Assembly (NCBI GenBank): GCA_902771635.1
Contig: CACXXW010000013.1
Span: 1-33,985 of the forward strand
Direction of reading: 5' to 3'
DNA: 33,985 nt
From: an uncultured Bacteroidia bacterium
GTDB lineage: Bacteria; Bacteroidota; Bacteroidia; Bacteroidales; F082
The notes under the pieces were generated by a model. The model was not told where the DNA came from and did not search any database. It worked only from the letters and a program-made list of their open reading frames with translations. Below are positions 7,477 to 15,060 of this stretch, one piece after another (positions within the stretch are counted from its first letter, which is position 1; the number at the start of each line of letters is the position of its first letter). A program made the position numbers and the translations under genes.

Positions 7477-8583
7477 GTGTCGACTGTCGAACAACAATAT
7501 TTTGCATTGCTTCGTGCCGCCCTTTGGGACACATCGGTTTCCATCGATGGTGAAATCGATTGGAAAGCTGTTATGCAGATGGCTGGGTTCCATAGCAATA
7601 ATGTGCTGATTGCCGATGTGGCTTCGCGAATGACCGAAGGCAGCAAGCCTTCGCCCGAGATGCTGGCCAAGATGCAATCGCTCATGCGCAGCAACTTGTT
7701 CCACCTGATGCAGTTGAAGCAGGTTTTGGTTTCATCGGTGAAGCTGTTGCGTGAACATGATATTGAACCGGTGGTGCTGAAAGGTTTTGGATTGGCCTTG
7801 CTTTATCCCAATCCTTCCCTGCGCCAAATTGGCGATATAGACCTTTTCATCGGAATTGATAGTTTTCATAAGGCTTGTACCTTGCTACGTACCTTGCCCG
7901 GCAGCTACAACTGGGGGGAGGAAATTGATTCAGGCAGGCATTACAACATTGAGTTTGGGAACATCCCTTTGGAGGTGCACCGAGTGAGTGCAGATATTGA
8001 GGATGTTAAGCTGCTTCCCCATTATGTCGCCATGGAGAAGGAAGGCTTGGTCGACCATCCGCAGCGCGTCGACTATGGAGGCTTCGAGATATCCATCCCT
8101 TCCAAAGAGTTTATGGTGTTTTTCACCTTTTACCATGCCTGGCACCATTATTTAGAGACGGGTGTGGGGTGGCGACAACTCAGTGACGTTACATTGGCCC
8201 TTCATTCCTATCGTGGACAACTTGACCTTGATAAGTTGCGGCAATGGATCGACGCCATGGGCGTCATGAAGCCATGGCAGACCTTCGGTTTTCTGTTGGT
8301 AGAATATCTTGGCCTGCCAGAAGCGGAGTTGCCCTTCTATGATGCATCACGCCGAAAGCGGGCACAGAAACTCTATCGCCAAATCATGGAGGAAGGCAAT
8401 TTTAAGCGTAACAATGGTTTCAAACGTAAGAATCCGAAACGCCGTTTTTGGCACAGAATGCACGCTTTTGTTGGCGTTTTTGTGGATTTTTTCCATCATG
8501 TGGGTGTGTTTCCAGCACAGGCTTTTCATGAAATGAGCAATACAATCCGAATCAGTTTTGGAAAAAAATCAAAAAAAAAGTAG
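7477..8583 (+). CDS. NTP_transf_5-type nucleotidyltransferase
   Basis: The protein has 368 residues and begins at a GTG 26 bases after the PqqD-like stop; the next in-frame ATG would remove part of the first helix. The nucleotidyltransferase core contains PVVLKGFGLALLYPNP (K102, G103) followed by the metal-binding motif GDIDLFI with D120 and D122. A helical middle region and a very basic C-terminus ending in a run of lysines follow. Family members of this type occur with PqqD-like and HprK-like genes in RiPP and lasso clusters and in capsule loci; the proposed chemistry is transfer of a nucleotidyl group, but the acceptor here is unknown. It ends the cassette operon. Confidence 0.83.
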   Translation: MSTVEQQYFALLRAALWDTSVSIDGEIDWKAVMQMAGFHSNNVLIADVASRMTEGSKPSPEMLAKMQSLMRSNLFHLMQLKQVLVSSVKLLREHDIEPVVLKGFGLALLYPNPSLRQIGDIDLFIGIDSFHKACTLLRTLPGSYNWGEEIDSGRHYNIEFGNIPLEVHRVSADIEDVKLLPHYVAMEKEGLVDHPQRVDYGGFEISIPSKEFMVFFTFYHAWHHYLETGVGWRQLSDVTLALHSYRGQLDLDKLRQWIDAMGVMKPWQTFGFLLVEYLGLPEAELPFYDASRRKRAQKLYRQIMEEGNFKRNNGFKRKNPKRRFWHRMHAFVGVFVDFFHHVGVFPAQAFHEMSNTIRISFGKKSKKK

Positions 8584-8587
8584 AATT

Positions 8588-8621
8588 TTTGCACAGCGTA
8601 TGAATTAAATGTTTATTTTTG
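8588..8621 (+). promoter_or_regulatory. Promoter of the peptide-lipoprotein unit
   Basis: TTTG (8588-8591) and TATTTTTG followed by CAG (8614-8621) are spaced 22 bases. It gives the small peptide gene and the following lipoprotein their own transcript with a leader of about 70 bases. Confidence 0.6.
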
Positions 8622-8698
8622 CAGCGTCAAACAGTGTGGAAAGGAACACGAACAAATAACTAAACAACAAAAGTCTAACAAATTAAAACGTAAACAAA

Positions 8699-8839
8699 AT
8701 GAAAAAAATGAACAAAATGTACCAAGCTCCCAAAGCTGAAGTGGTTGAGCTGAACGTGAACAGTGGCTTCATGAATAATGGCAACTGGAATGGTGCCTCT
8801 GTCCCGGTAATCAATGAACCGGAACTCCCGATCAATTAA
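8699..8839 (+). CDS. 46-residue peptide, possible cassette substrate
   Basis: This short gene, easy to miss, starts MKKMNKMYQAPKAEVVELNV, continues through a glycine/asparagine-rich centre (SGFMNNGNWNGAS) and ends NEPELPIN before TAA. It has a promoter 78 bases upstream and an A-rich leader (AACAAATAACTAAACAAC) like those of other genes here. The start MKK..Y.AP..EVVEL resembles a broad class of short Bacteroidales proteins with a conserved head and a variable Gly/Asn-rich tail, which is my recollection and not a search result. It has no signal peptide. Directly after a kinase, a peptidase, an RRE protein and a nucleotidyltransferase, a modified-peptide precursor is a reasonable hypothesis. 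It contains two serines (S22, S34) as possible kinase targets. Its stop is 40 bases before the next start. Confidence 0.65.
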   Translation: MKKMNKMYQAPKAEVVELNVNSGFMNNGNWNGASVPVINEPELPIN

Positions 8840-8879
8840 TGTGAAGGTAATTATTAAACAAAAAAGTTTAAAAGACAAA

Positions 8880-9908
8880 ATGAAAAAAGTATTGAAATGT
8901 ATGGGCATGATGGCATTGGTTGCTTTAGCCTTTACCTCATGCAAGAAGAATGAAGATACAAAGCGCTCTTTCTATGCTTCTGGTGCAGCACTCCGTATTG
9001 AGAACGTGAGTGAAGACAGAGCCTATGTCGATACCGATAGCAAATTCCATTTCCAGCAAGGTGATGTGTGCATGGTGTTCAACATTGATGAAACGACTCC
9101 TACCAAGAGCCACGCCGCTCTGTATGGCGCCGTTGAAGATGGTGTCACTAACGTGCATTTCTTAAACATCGATTACGGTGAAGTCGCTGAGGATATGCTG
9201 GATGGTTACTATGCCTTCTATCCTGGTGGCCCTGGTCGTACCGTTACTTATCTTTACCAAGGTGAGAACAAGTGCAAGTTCTATGTGGCTCCTGAGCAAG
9301 AGTATCGTGAGGGTATGGTCCCCGCCAACGCTTTGTATGCAGCAGCCAAGGCTTCTGACGGTAGTCATTTGATGGGTGACACTTATTTCCTGTTCAAGCC
9401 CATCAATGGTGTTCTTCAACTGAAGCTGAAGGATGAAAATGAAAGAACCATTACGAAGGTTGAAATCGTTGACAATGGTTTCAGCTTGAGCGGTTTGGTT
9501 GAATTGATCATCCCCGAGGTGGATCCTGCTGAAATGAAAGCTCTCTTCGATCAGTATGATCTGAGCAATCCGGCTTATGTTCAACGTTTGAATGAATACA
9601 AAGCCAGAGTTGGTTACAATGTAACTGATGAGATCATTCATAATCCTGTCGACAATACCGACACTCATTACGTAAAGGGTAACAGGATGACTTTGAACAT
9701 CCCTGGTGGTGTGCAATTGGCAAACAATTACGATGACACTCCTGAACTCAACATCGTGTTGCGTCCTTTGGCTTTGAGTCAAGGTTTCCACATCATCGTG
9801 ACCTTTGATGATAACACTACTGCAGATGTGAATCTTTCCAATTACTATGGCTTGATGATTAATCCTGGTACGGTACACGTTGTTCCTGGAAACATTACCA
9901 ACCTCTAA
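8880..9908 (+). CDS. Fimbrillin-like lipoprotein 1
   Basis: The protein has 342 residues from the ATG at 8880; an upstream in-frame ATG (8814) lies inside the small peptide gene and is rejected. The lipoprotein signal ends LAFTSC (C21) followed by KK. The mature part is beta-rich. An N-terminal region with RAYVDTDSKFHFQQGDVCMVFNID resembles the start of fimbrillin/Mfa-like domains (a basic residue, then GD and a hydrophobic strand). A second region with VLRPLALSQGFHIIVTF near the C-terminus looks like the second fimbrillin-type sandwich. It is a paralogue of the next gene, with the same signal and collinear motifs (YYAFYP.GPG, QGENK..FYV, SLSGLVELIIPEVDP). It is co-transcribed with the small peptide and closed by a terminator. 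A pilus subunit or surface adhesin role is inference. Confidence 0.75.
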   Translation: MKKVLKCMGMMALVALAFTSCKKNEDTKRSFYASGAALRIENVSEDRAYVDTDSKFHFQQGDVCMVFNIDETTPTKSHAALYGAVEDGVTNVHFLNIDYGEVAEDMLDGYYAFYPGGPGRTVTYLYQGENKCKFYVAPEQEYREGMVPANALYAAAKASDGSHLMGDTYFLFKPINGVLQLKLKDENERTITKVEIVDNGFSLSGLVELIIPEVDPAEMKALFDQYDLSNPAYVQRLNEYKARVGYNVTDEIIHNPVDNTDTHYVKGNRMTLNIPGGVQLANNYDDTPELNIVLRPLALSQGFHIIVTFDDNTTADVNLSNYYGLMINPGTVHVVPGNITNL

Positions 9909-9931
9909 TCCATTTTGGAGTAATTAAAATG

Positions 9932-9963
9932 AAAAAGCACTTCCCTTTGGGAGGTGCTTTTTT
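9932..9963 (+). terminator. Intrinsic terminator of lipoprotein 1
   Basis: AAAAGCACTTCCC pairs with GGGAGGTGCTTTT around a short loop and runs into T residues, 23 bases after the stop. Confidence 0.85.
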
Positions 9964-10116
9964 AGTATTATATGGTTGTGAAAAGATGTGAACGTGTCGG
10001 CCAATTTGTGGCATTTTTTAGGTGTAATAGATGCAATGACGCAAATTTTAATGCTATTTGTTTAATACAATTATTCCAAAAATATACTTTTTTTATACCG
10101 TATTGATTTTTTTTTC

Positions 10117-10124
10117 TATTTTTG
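10117..10124 (+). promoter_or_regulatory. -7 promoter box of lipoprotein 2
   Basis: TATTTTTG followed by ACG lies 68 bases before the ATG at 10193. The region before it is very A/T-rich without a clear -33 TTTG. No small peptide gene precedes this paralogue. Confidence 0.5.
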
Positions 10125-10192
10125 ACGCATAAATAGGTAAAAATAGGAAACACTAATCCAATAAACAACAACACCAAACAAACAATAATAAT

Positions 10193-11206
10193 ATGAAAAA
10201 CGTTATTAGATGCATTTGCATGATGGCGATAGTAGCTTTGGCGTTCACCTCATGCAAGAAAGAAGTTCAAAAGACCACAAAACCAACAACGGCCATTTTC
10301 ACGATAACAGCCCAAGATCTTGTCGATGGAAATGTAAATGAGAACAGAGCCTATTTTGACCCTACTTCATTAAAAATCATGTTTGATCAAGGCGATATGG
10401 TCATGATCTTCAACATTGACGAAGAGGTTCCTACCAACAGCCAGTGCGCTCAGTACGCGGCTGTTCAAGACGGTAATTGCGTTGCACTGCAGAATTGTGG
10501 ATTAGGCGAAGTCGCTGAAAATGTCAGGAATGCTTATTATGCATTTTATCCCAGTGGCCCTGGCCATATCCAGTGCGAATTCTACCAAGGCGAGAACAAG
10601 GCTAGGTTCTATGTTTCACCTACTCAAAAGTACCGCCCCGATAGAGTACCATTGGAGGCTATGTATATGGCTGCCAAGGTGGACAATGTTGAGCATTTGA
10701 GCCAAACCATGAATTCCGAAACGGCTTTCCTTTTCAGAAACATTTGCGGTGTTTATGATATGATGCTCTTCGACCCCAATGGTCCTACTGTCGTTAAGGA
10801 AATCAAGATTACTGACAACAGCTTCAATCTTTCTGGTTGGGTGGAGGTGATTCTCCCCGAAGTCGACCCTGTTGAAATGCAGAGCCTCTTCAATAACTAT
10901 GATCCGAGCGACCCGTCTTACATGCAGTCATTGTCACAATACATTGATAGAGTGGGTTTCAATGTGACTGAACAAGGTAACACTCTCACTTTAACCATGC
11001 CTGAGGAAGGTGTGCAGATTGGTACTACTCAAGCTACTTGCACTCATTTCTACATGGTGCTGCGTCCTTTGGCTCTTACTAATGGTTACACCATTGACAT
11101 TAAGTTTGCTGATGGTAGCATTAAGACGATTGATTTGTCAGATCGCAACCACCAAGTTGCTCCTAATGTGATTAAGCATTACGGATTTAATCTTGCTAAC
11201 TATTAA
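10193..11206 (+). CDS. Fimbrillin-like lipoprotein 2
   Basis: This 337-residue paralogue of the preceding lipoprotein has signal MKNVIRCICMMAIVALAFTSC with the lipid-anchor cysteine at the same position (C21). The mature part repeats the same landmarks in order: NRAYFDPTSLKIMFDQGDMV, AYYAFYPSGPG, QGENKARFYVSP, ITDNSFNLSGWVEVILPEVD, VGFNVTE and VLRPLALTNGY. The two differ widely elsewhere, so the duplication is old. A separate promoter and terminator make it independently regulated. As with its neighbour, similarity to fimbrillin-type beta sandwiches is judged by eye; it could instead be an unnamed Bacteroidales surface lipoprotein family. Confidence 0.75.
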   Translation: MKNVIRCICMMAIVALAFTSCKKEVQKTTKPTTAIFTITAQDLVDGNVNENRAYFDPTSLKIMFDQGDMVMIFNIDEEVPTNSQCAQYAAVQDGNCVALQNCGLGEVAENVRNAYYAFYPSGPGHIQCEFYQGENKARFYVSPTQKYRPDRVPLEAMYMAAKVDNVEHLSQTMNSETAFLFRNICGVYDMMLFDPNGPTVVKEIKITDNSFNLSGWVEVILPEVDPVEMQSLFNNYDPSDPSYMQSLSQYIDRVGFNVTEQGNTLTLTMPEEGVQIGTTQATCTHFYMVLRPLALTNGYTIDIKFADGSIKTIDLSDRNHQVAPNVIKHYGFNLANY

Positions 11207-11226
11207 TCTTAGTAAGAAAACTATTT

Positions 11227-11256
11227 AGAAAAGCGCTTCCTTTGGGAGCGCTTTTC
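11227..11256. terminator. Intrinsic terminator of lipoprotein 2
   Basis: AGAAAAGCGCTTCC pairs with GGGAGCGCTTTTCT across a short loop, 20 bases after the stop. The A/T-rich stem base replaces a long T run and may serve both strands. Confidence 0.7.
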
Positions 11257-11319
11257 TATTTGTGCTGAGTGGGTTGTGGTATTGCGACGGCTGCTATGAA
11301 TCAAAATCGCAAAAAAAAA

Positions 11320-11344
11320 CGGCTGCCACAATGTGACAGCCCTA
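11320..11344. repeat. Dispersed palindrome, copy 1
   Basis: A 25-base unit begins CGGCTGCCACA and ends TGTGACAGCCCTA. Its reverse complement matches 28489-28513 with two central mismatches. GGCTGYCACA and its inverse form a hairpin. Confidence 0.7.
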
Positions 11345-11360
11345 CAGAAGGAGCAAACAA

Positions 11361-11398
11361 AAAAAGAGACGCGAAATTTGCGTCTCTTCGTTTTTTTT
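11361..11398 (-). terminator. Terminator of tRNA-Phe
   Basis: AGAGACGC / GCGTCTCT with a 7-base loop, flanked by A and T runs on either side, lies 13 bases beyond the 3' end of the tRNA on the minus strand. It could work in both directions. Confidence 0.75.
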
Positions 11399-11399
11399 G

Positions 11400-11472
<73 letters not shown>

Positions 11473-11486
11473 TCCGTTTGTGGCTG

Positions 11487-11516
11487 CAAAAATACGACAT
11501 TTTTCTCAATTGGCAA
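11487..11516 (-). promoter_or_regulatory. Promoter of tRNA-Phe
   Basis: On the minus strand TTG (11514-11516) is followed 19 bases later by TATTTTTG and CAG (11487-11494). The -7 box ends 14 bases before the tRNA 5' end. Confidence 0.7.
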
Positions 11517-11658
11517 GAAAAAAACTTCAAAAACTGAGAAATTTTTGTTTTTTGAATTGTTTTATACTGGTTTTCAATGATATAGCGAATAGTGCTCACA
11601 ATTAAAACAATAAAAACTTGCTCAACGAGTTAAAAAATCGGATATTTGCACGCTCTTA

Positions 11659-11695
11659 CCCCCCTCAGTCCCCCCTAAAGGGGGGAAGGTGGGGT
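11659..11695. repeat. C-run/G-run palindrome in the omp leader
   Basis: The core CCCCCCTAAAGGGGGG is flanked by CCCCTCAGT and AAGGTGGGG, giving a near-perfect hairpin. It lies between a weak promoter box and the start at 11715, so it would be at the 5' end of the mRNA. It resembles a repeat type I recall from other Bacteroidota. Confidence 0.6.
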
Positions 11696-11714
11696 AGTGC
11701 GTGCGTAAGATGTT

Positions 11715-13022
11715 ATGGTTATGAGAACACTTTTTTTGAAAAGCATCATACTCGTTTGCCTGTTGGCTGGTTTTGGCCTTGGCGCCAATGCTCAGGCGGA
11801 TGTGGATTCGCCATATTCCTTGTTCGGCATCGGACAGGTGAATGGGCGTTCGATGAACGTGAGACTGAAAGGTATGGGAGGTGCAGCCAACGCCATGTTT
11901 GGTGGTGGAATCATTAATGCTGAGAATCCCGCTTCCTATGCCAAGATTGACTCGCTGGCCTTCCTTTTTGACGCCGGTTTCTATTTCAAGACTTCGACCT
12001 TCAGCACGGCCTCTCTTTCGGAGAAGGCGAACAACGCCTCGTTCGATTATGTTTCGATGGCCTTTGGCGTGATGCCTTGGTGGAAGATGGCATTAGGCGT
12101 ACAGCCTTATAGCACTTCGGGCTACAATATGCTCGTTGATGATATCGAGCCTGGCATTGGCAAGACCACCACGCGCTTTAAGGGTAGTGGCGGCCTCAAC
12201 CAAGCTTTCTGGGGCAATGCCTTCAAGATCGGCAAACACTTTGCCGTGGGCGCCAATGCCTATTATGTGTTCGGCAACAGCCAAGCTGAGACCTCACTCT
12301 ATTTTCCTGACTCGGCCTATTACATCGGTTCGCGTCGTAGTGTCGATGTGATGGTACGCTCCTTCATGTTCGACTATGGCATGTTGTTCAACACCGGTGT
12401 TGGCGATGATATGCAATTGAGTTTTGGCCTCACCTATAAGCAAAAGATTAATCTCAAAGGTGATCAGACTCTGTTCATCCGTTCGTTTGAAGAAGACATC
12501 GAGACGGACGTGGAATATTTGATTGACACCATTACATACGTTGTTGAGGATTCCAAGACCACCATGCCTCAAGGCATTGGCTTTGGTGTGGCCTTGCAGA
12601 AGGGCGATGATTGGGCTGTGGGCGCCGACTTCAATTGGACACAATGGTCAAAGTTTGCACGTCAGGGAAAGACGGAAAGACTGCAGGATTCATGGAGGGC
12701 TTCAGTAGGTGCCGAATTTACACCAAAACATACGTCTATTTCCGGATATTTTTCGCGTGTCACCTATCGCTTTGGCGGCTTCTATGAACATGGTTTCATC
12801 AACCTGCCGGGTAACGATGGACTGGACCATTCTATTAATAAGGTGGGTGTCACAGCAGGTATATCGATGCCGTTGCCCAAGACCTTGTCGAAGGTCAACC
12901 TGGCTCTCGAAGCCGGTCAATATGGCACTCGCGAAGGTGGCCTGATACAGGAACGCTATGCCAAGGTGAGCGTCGGCGTTTCCGTGTTTGAGCATTGGTT
13001 CATGAAGCGCAAGTACAAGTAA
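11715..13022 (+). CDS. Outer membrane beta-barrel protein
   Basis: The 435-residue protein has a signal peptide (hydrophobic IILVCLLAGFGLG, likely cleavage after ANA). Next is a segment with DSPYSLFGIGQVNGRSMNVRLKGMGGAANAMFGGGIINAENPASYA, typical of the FadL/OmpP1-like or UPF0164-type barrels of Bacteroidota, where the N-terminus is a plug-like region. The rest alternates short aromatic-rich strands with glycine turns and ends on an aromatic-basic strand (FEHWFMKRKYK). Substrate is unknown. A second ATG at 11721 is an equally possible start. It heads a run of envelope genes in the same direction. A 13022-13097 gap with no terminator suggests co-transcription with the TPR gene. Confidence 0.8.
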   Translation: MVMRTLFLKSIILVCLLAGFGLGANAQADVDSPYSLFGIGQVNGRSMNVRLKGMGGAANAMFGGGIINAENPASYAKIDSLAFLFDAGFYFKTSTFSTASLSEKANNASFDYVSMAFGVMPWWKMALGVQPYSTSGYNMLVDDIEPGIGKTTTRFKGSGGLNQAFWGNAFKIGKHFAVGANAYYVFGNSQAETSLYFPDSAYYIGSRRSVDVMVRSFMFDYGMLFNTGVGDDMQLSFGLTYKQKINLKGDQTLFIRSFEEDIETDVEYLIDTITYVVEDSKTTMPQGIGFGVALQKGDDWAVGADFNWTQWSKFARQGKTERLQDSWRASVGAEFTPKHTSISGYFSRVTYRFGGFYEHGFINLPGNDGLDHSINKVGVTAGISMPLPKTLSKVNLALEAGQYGTREGGLIQERYAKVSVGVSVFEHWFMKRKYK

Positions 13023-13096
13023 GGAAATCTTGCGAAAACATTTTGGAATGATATTTGAATAAGAGCAAACAAGTCTAACACTAAAAATAAGAAGAG

Positions 13097-14496
13097 ATGA
13101 AAACGAAAAGATTAATGATGATTGCCGTTATCTTTGGAATGGCAATGAGCGTATCCGCCCAAGAGGTGTCAGAGTCGAGGCTTACAAGCAATGGGAAGCG
13201 GCCAAGTTTGCGCCGGAAGCCATCAGCACCGAAATGGTCAACGCCTGGAGAGAGGTCTTCCTCAACTGCCCCCGTTCCAGCCAACTTATCTACACGAGAG
13301 GTGAGAAGATCATGGACTACTTCATCCGCACCAACCCCGCCCAGAAAGATGCCTACATTGATACGATTTGCATGATGATGGACAACAGAGCCCAGTATTT
13401 CCCGGTCGACCCGAAGACGGGCAAATCGCAGGTGGCTGGCATCATGGGCCGTAAAGGCTTGCTCATCTACACCTACAACAAGAACCGCTATGAAGAGGCC
13501 TACAACGTGCTGAAATCCGCCGTTGATCTTGATGCCTCACAGTTGCAGGGCGCTTACATCGATGCTTACTTCAAGGCTACCATCGACATGGTGAACAACG
13601 ACAAGGCTGAGAAGATGACCATCATCAATGTCTATCAGGAGCTCTCCGAAGTGCTTGATAACAACATCGGTGCTTTGGCTACGACTGAGACGGAACTTGA
13701 GACTGCCAAGGAAGAGGCTTTGGCAAGTGGCGATTCCGAAGCTGTTGCCAACTTCGAAAAGCAGATGGAGAAGAATGAAAAGAACATCAACATCAACAAG
13801 GGTGTGAAGAACAACCTCGACAACCTGTTCTCTCCTTTTGCTTCTTGCGACGACCTGATCAAGGTGTTCAGTGCCAAGATGAAGGAGACGCCTGACGATG
13901 TAACATTGCTCAAGCGCATCACCACCATCCTTGATAAGAAGGATTGCACCGACTCGAAGCTCTTCCTTGATGCCGCTGTCAAACTGAATGAGCTGGAGCC
14001 CAGCCCCGAGGCTTCCTATAGCTTGGGTATCAAGTTCTTCAAGGACAAGAAGTATAGCGAAGCTGCCACCTTCTTCGAGCAAGCCACGAAGACCGACAAC
14101 AACGACCGTAAGTATCGTGCCTACCGCAACTTGGCTATGTGCTACCAGAACATGGGTAGCTTAAGCAGAGCCCGCGATATCGCAAGAAGAGCTGCACAGG
14201 TTGACCCGACCGCTGGTGAGCCTTACCTCATCATCGCCCAACTCTATGCTTCAAGTGCCTCACAGTTCAACGATGATATTGAAAAGGGTGCCGTGTATTG
14301 GGCTGCTGTCGACAAGTGCCAGAAGGCCAAGTCCATCGACTCCTCAATCGCCGACAGAGCTAACCGCATGATCAGCTCCTACACTGCAGGTTTCCCGAAG
14401 GCAGAGACCATCTTCTTCAACGACTATAGTGAAGGCCAGTCCTTCAATGTTGGCGGCTGGATTGGTGAAACAACCACCATCAGAGCTAGAAAGTAA
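13097..14496 (+). CDS. TPR protein, signal peptide out of frame
   Basis: Two frames together make one gene. ATG at 13097 begins a classic signal peptide (MKTKRLMMIAVIFGMAMSVSAQ), but that frame then runs into unrelated sequence. From about 13171 the next frame encodes RVEAYKQWEAAKFAPEAIST and continues to the stop at 14496 as a long protein with TPR helices (about 275-350 of the intact product) and a helical N-terminal domain beginning NAWREVFLNCPRSSQ. One missing base (or two extra) near 13163-13171 explains this. No slippery heptamer is obvious. Without a correction, only an internal start (ATG at 13234) would give a cytosolic 420-residue fragment. An assembly error is possible. The intact protein would be periplasmic; its exact role is unknown. 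Confidence 0.8.
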
Positions 14497-15057
14497 TTGA
14501 AACACATCCTGAAAATAGGAATCATACTCAACATCACAGCCTTCGTGGCTGTGATGTTGTTTTCGTGTTCAAACCCCGATGCCATTGTGCAAGCCATGGG
14601 GTCGGATGACACGCTGTCGGGCATCATCGCCGATAGCGTGGTTTTCTATCGCAGCGACTCGGGTGTGATTAATCTTGAGTTGCACACGCCTCGTATGGTA
14701 CGTATGGAGACCGAAGATGATATTATGGAGTTTCCCCTTGGTTTCGACGTGTATATGTACGACAAGGGTGAAAAGACCACGGAGCTTCATGCCGACTACG
14801 GTAAGGACTATGGAAAGATGCGATTAATTGAAGCCCAAGGCAACGTGATCGTGCAAAACTTTGGCAGCAACGAGACCATGTATTCCGACAAGCTGTTCTG
14901 GTATCAAGATACGAAGATGATATATACCCGATCGCACGTCAAGATTGTCACGCCTGACAAGCAGATTGAGGCCGACAGCCTTGTGGCGCGTGAGGATTTT
15001 TCGGAATACACCATGTATTCGGGCAGTGCCTTGCTCGATGTGGATGAGGAGGATTGA
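14497..15057 (+). CDS. lptC: LPS export protein LptC
   Basis: The 186-residue protein starts at TTG directly after the previous stop (TAA-TTG, no gap). The start is needed to include the hydrophobic segment ILNITAFVAVMLFSC, which may act as a lipoprotein signal. The mature part is an OstA/LptC-type beta-jellyroll with LELHTPRMVRMETEDD, FPLGFDVYMYD, ELHADYGKDYGK, LIEAQGNVIVQN and TRSHVKIVTPDKQIEADSL, the repeated pattern by which LptC hands lipopolysaccharide from LptBFG to LptA. In Bacteroidota lptC is usually found between a TPR gene and a CNNM/CorC-type gene, as here. Three bases separate it from the next gene. Confidence 0.88.
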   Translation: MKHILKIGIILNITAFVAVMLFSCSNPDAIVQAMGSDDTLSGIIADSVVFYRSDSGVINLELHTPRMVRMETEDDIMEFPLGFDVYMYDKGEKTTELHADYGKDYGKMRLIEAQGNVIVQNFGSNETMYSDKLFWYQDTKMIYTRSHVKIVTPDKQIEADSLVAREDFSEYTMYSGSALLDVDEED

Positions 15058-15060
15058 GTT

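Noticed and set aside
5851..8839. Canonical lasso peptide or PQQ biosynthesis cluster
   Set aside because: There is no asparagine-synthetase-like cyclase, no transglutaminase-like B2 protease and no pqqA/B/C/E; only accessory functions are present.
8814..8879. Earlier ATG for fimbrillin-like lipoprotein 1
   Set aside because: It lies inside the small peptide gene and would spoil the lipoprotein signal.
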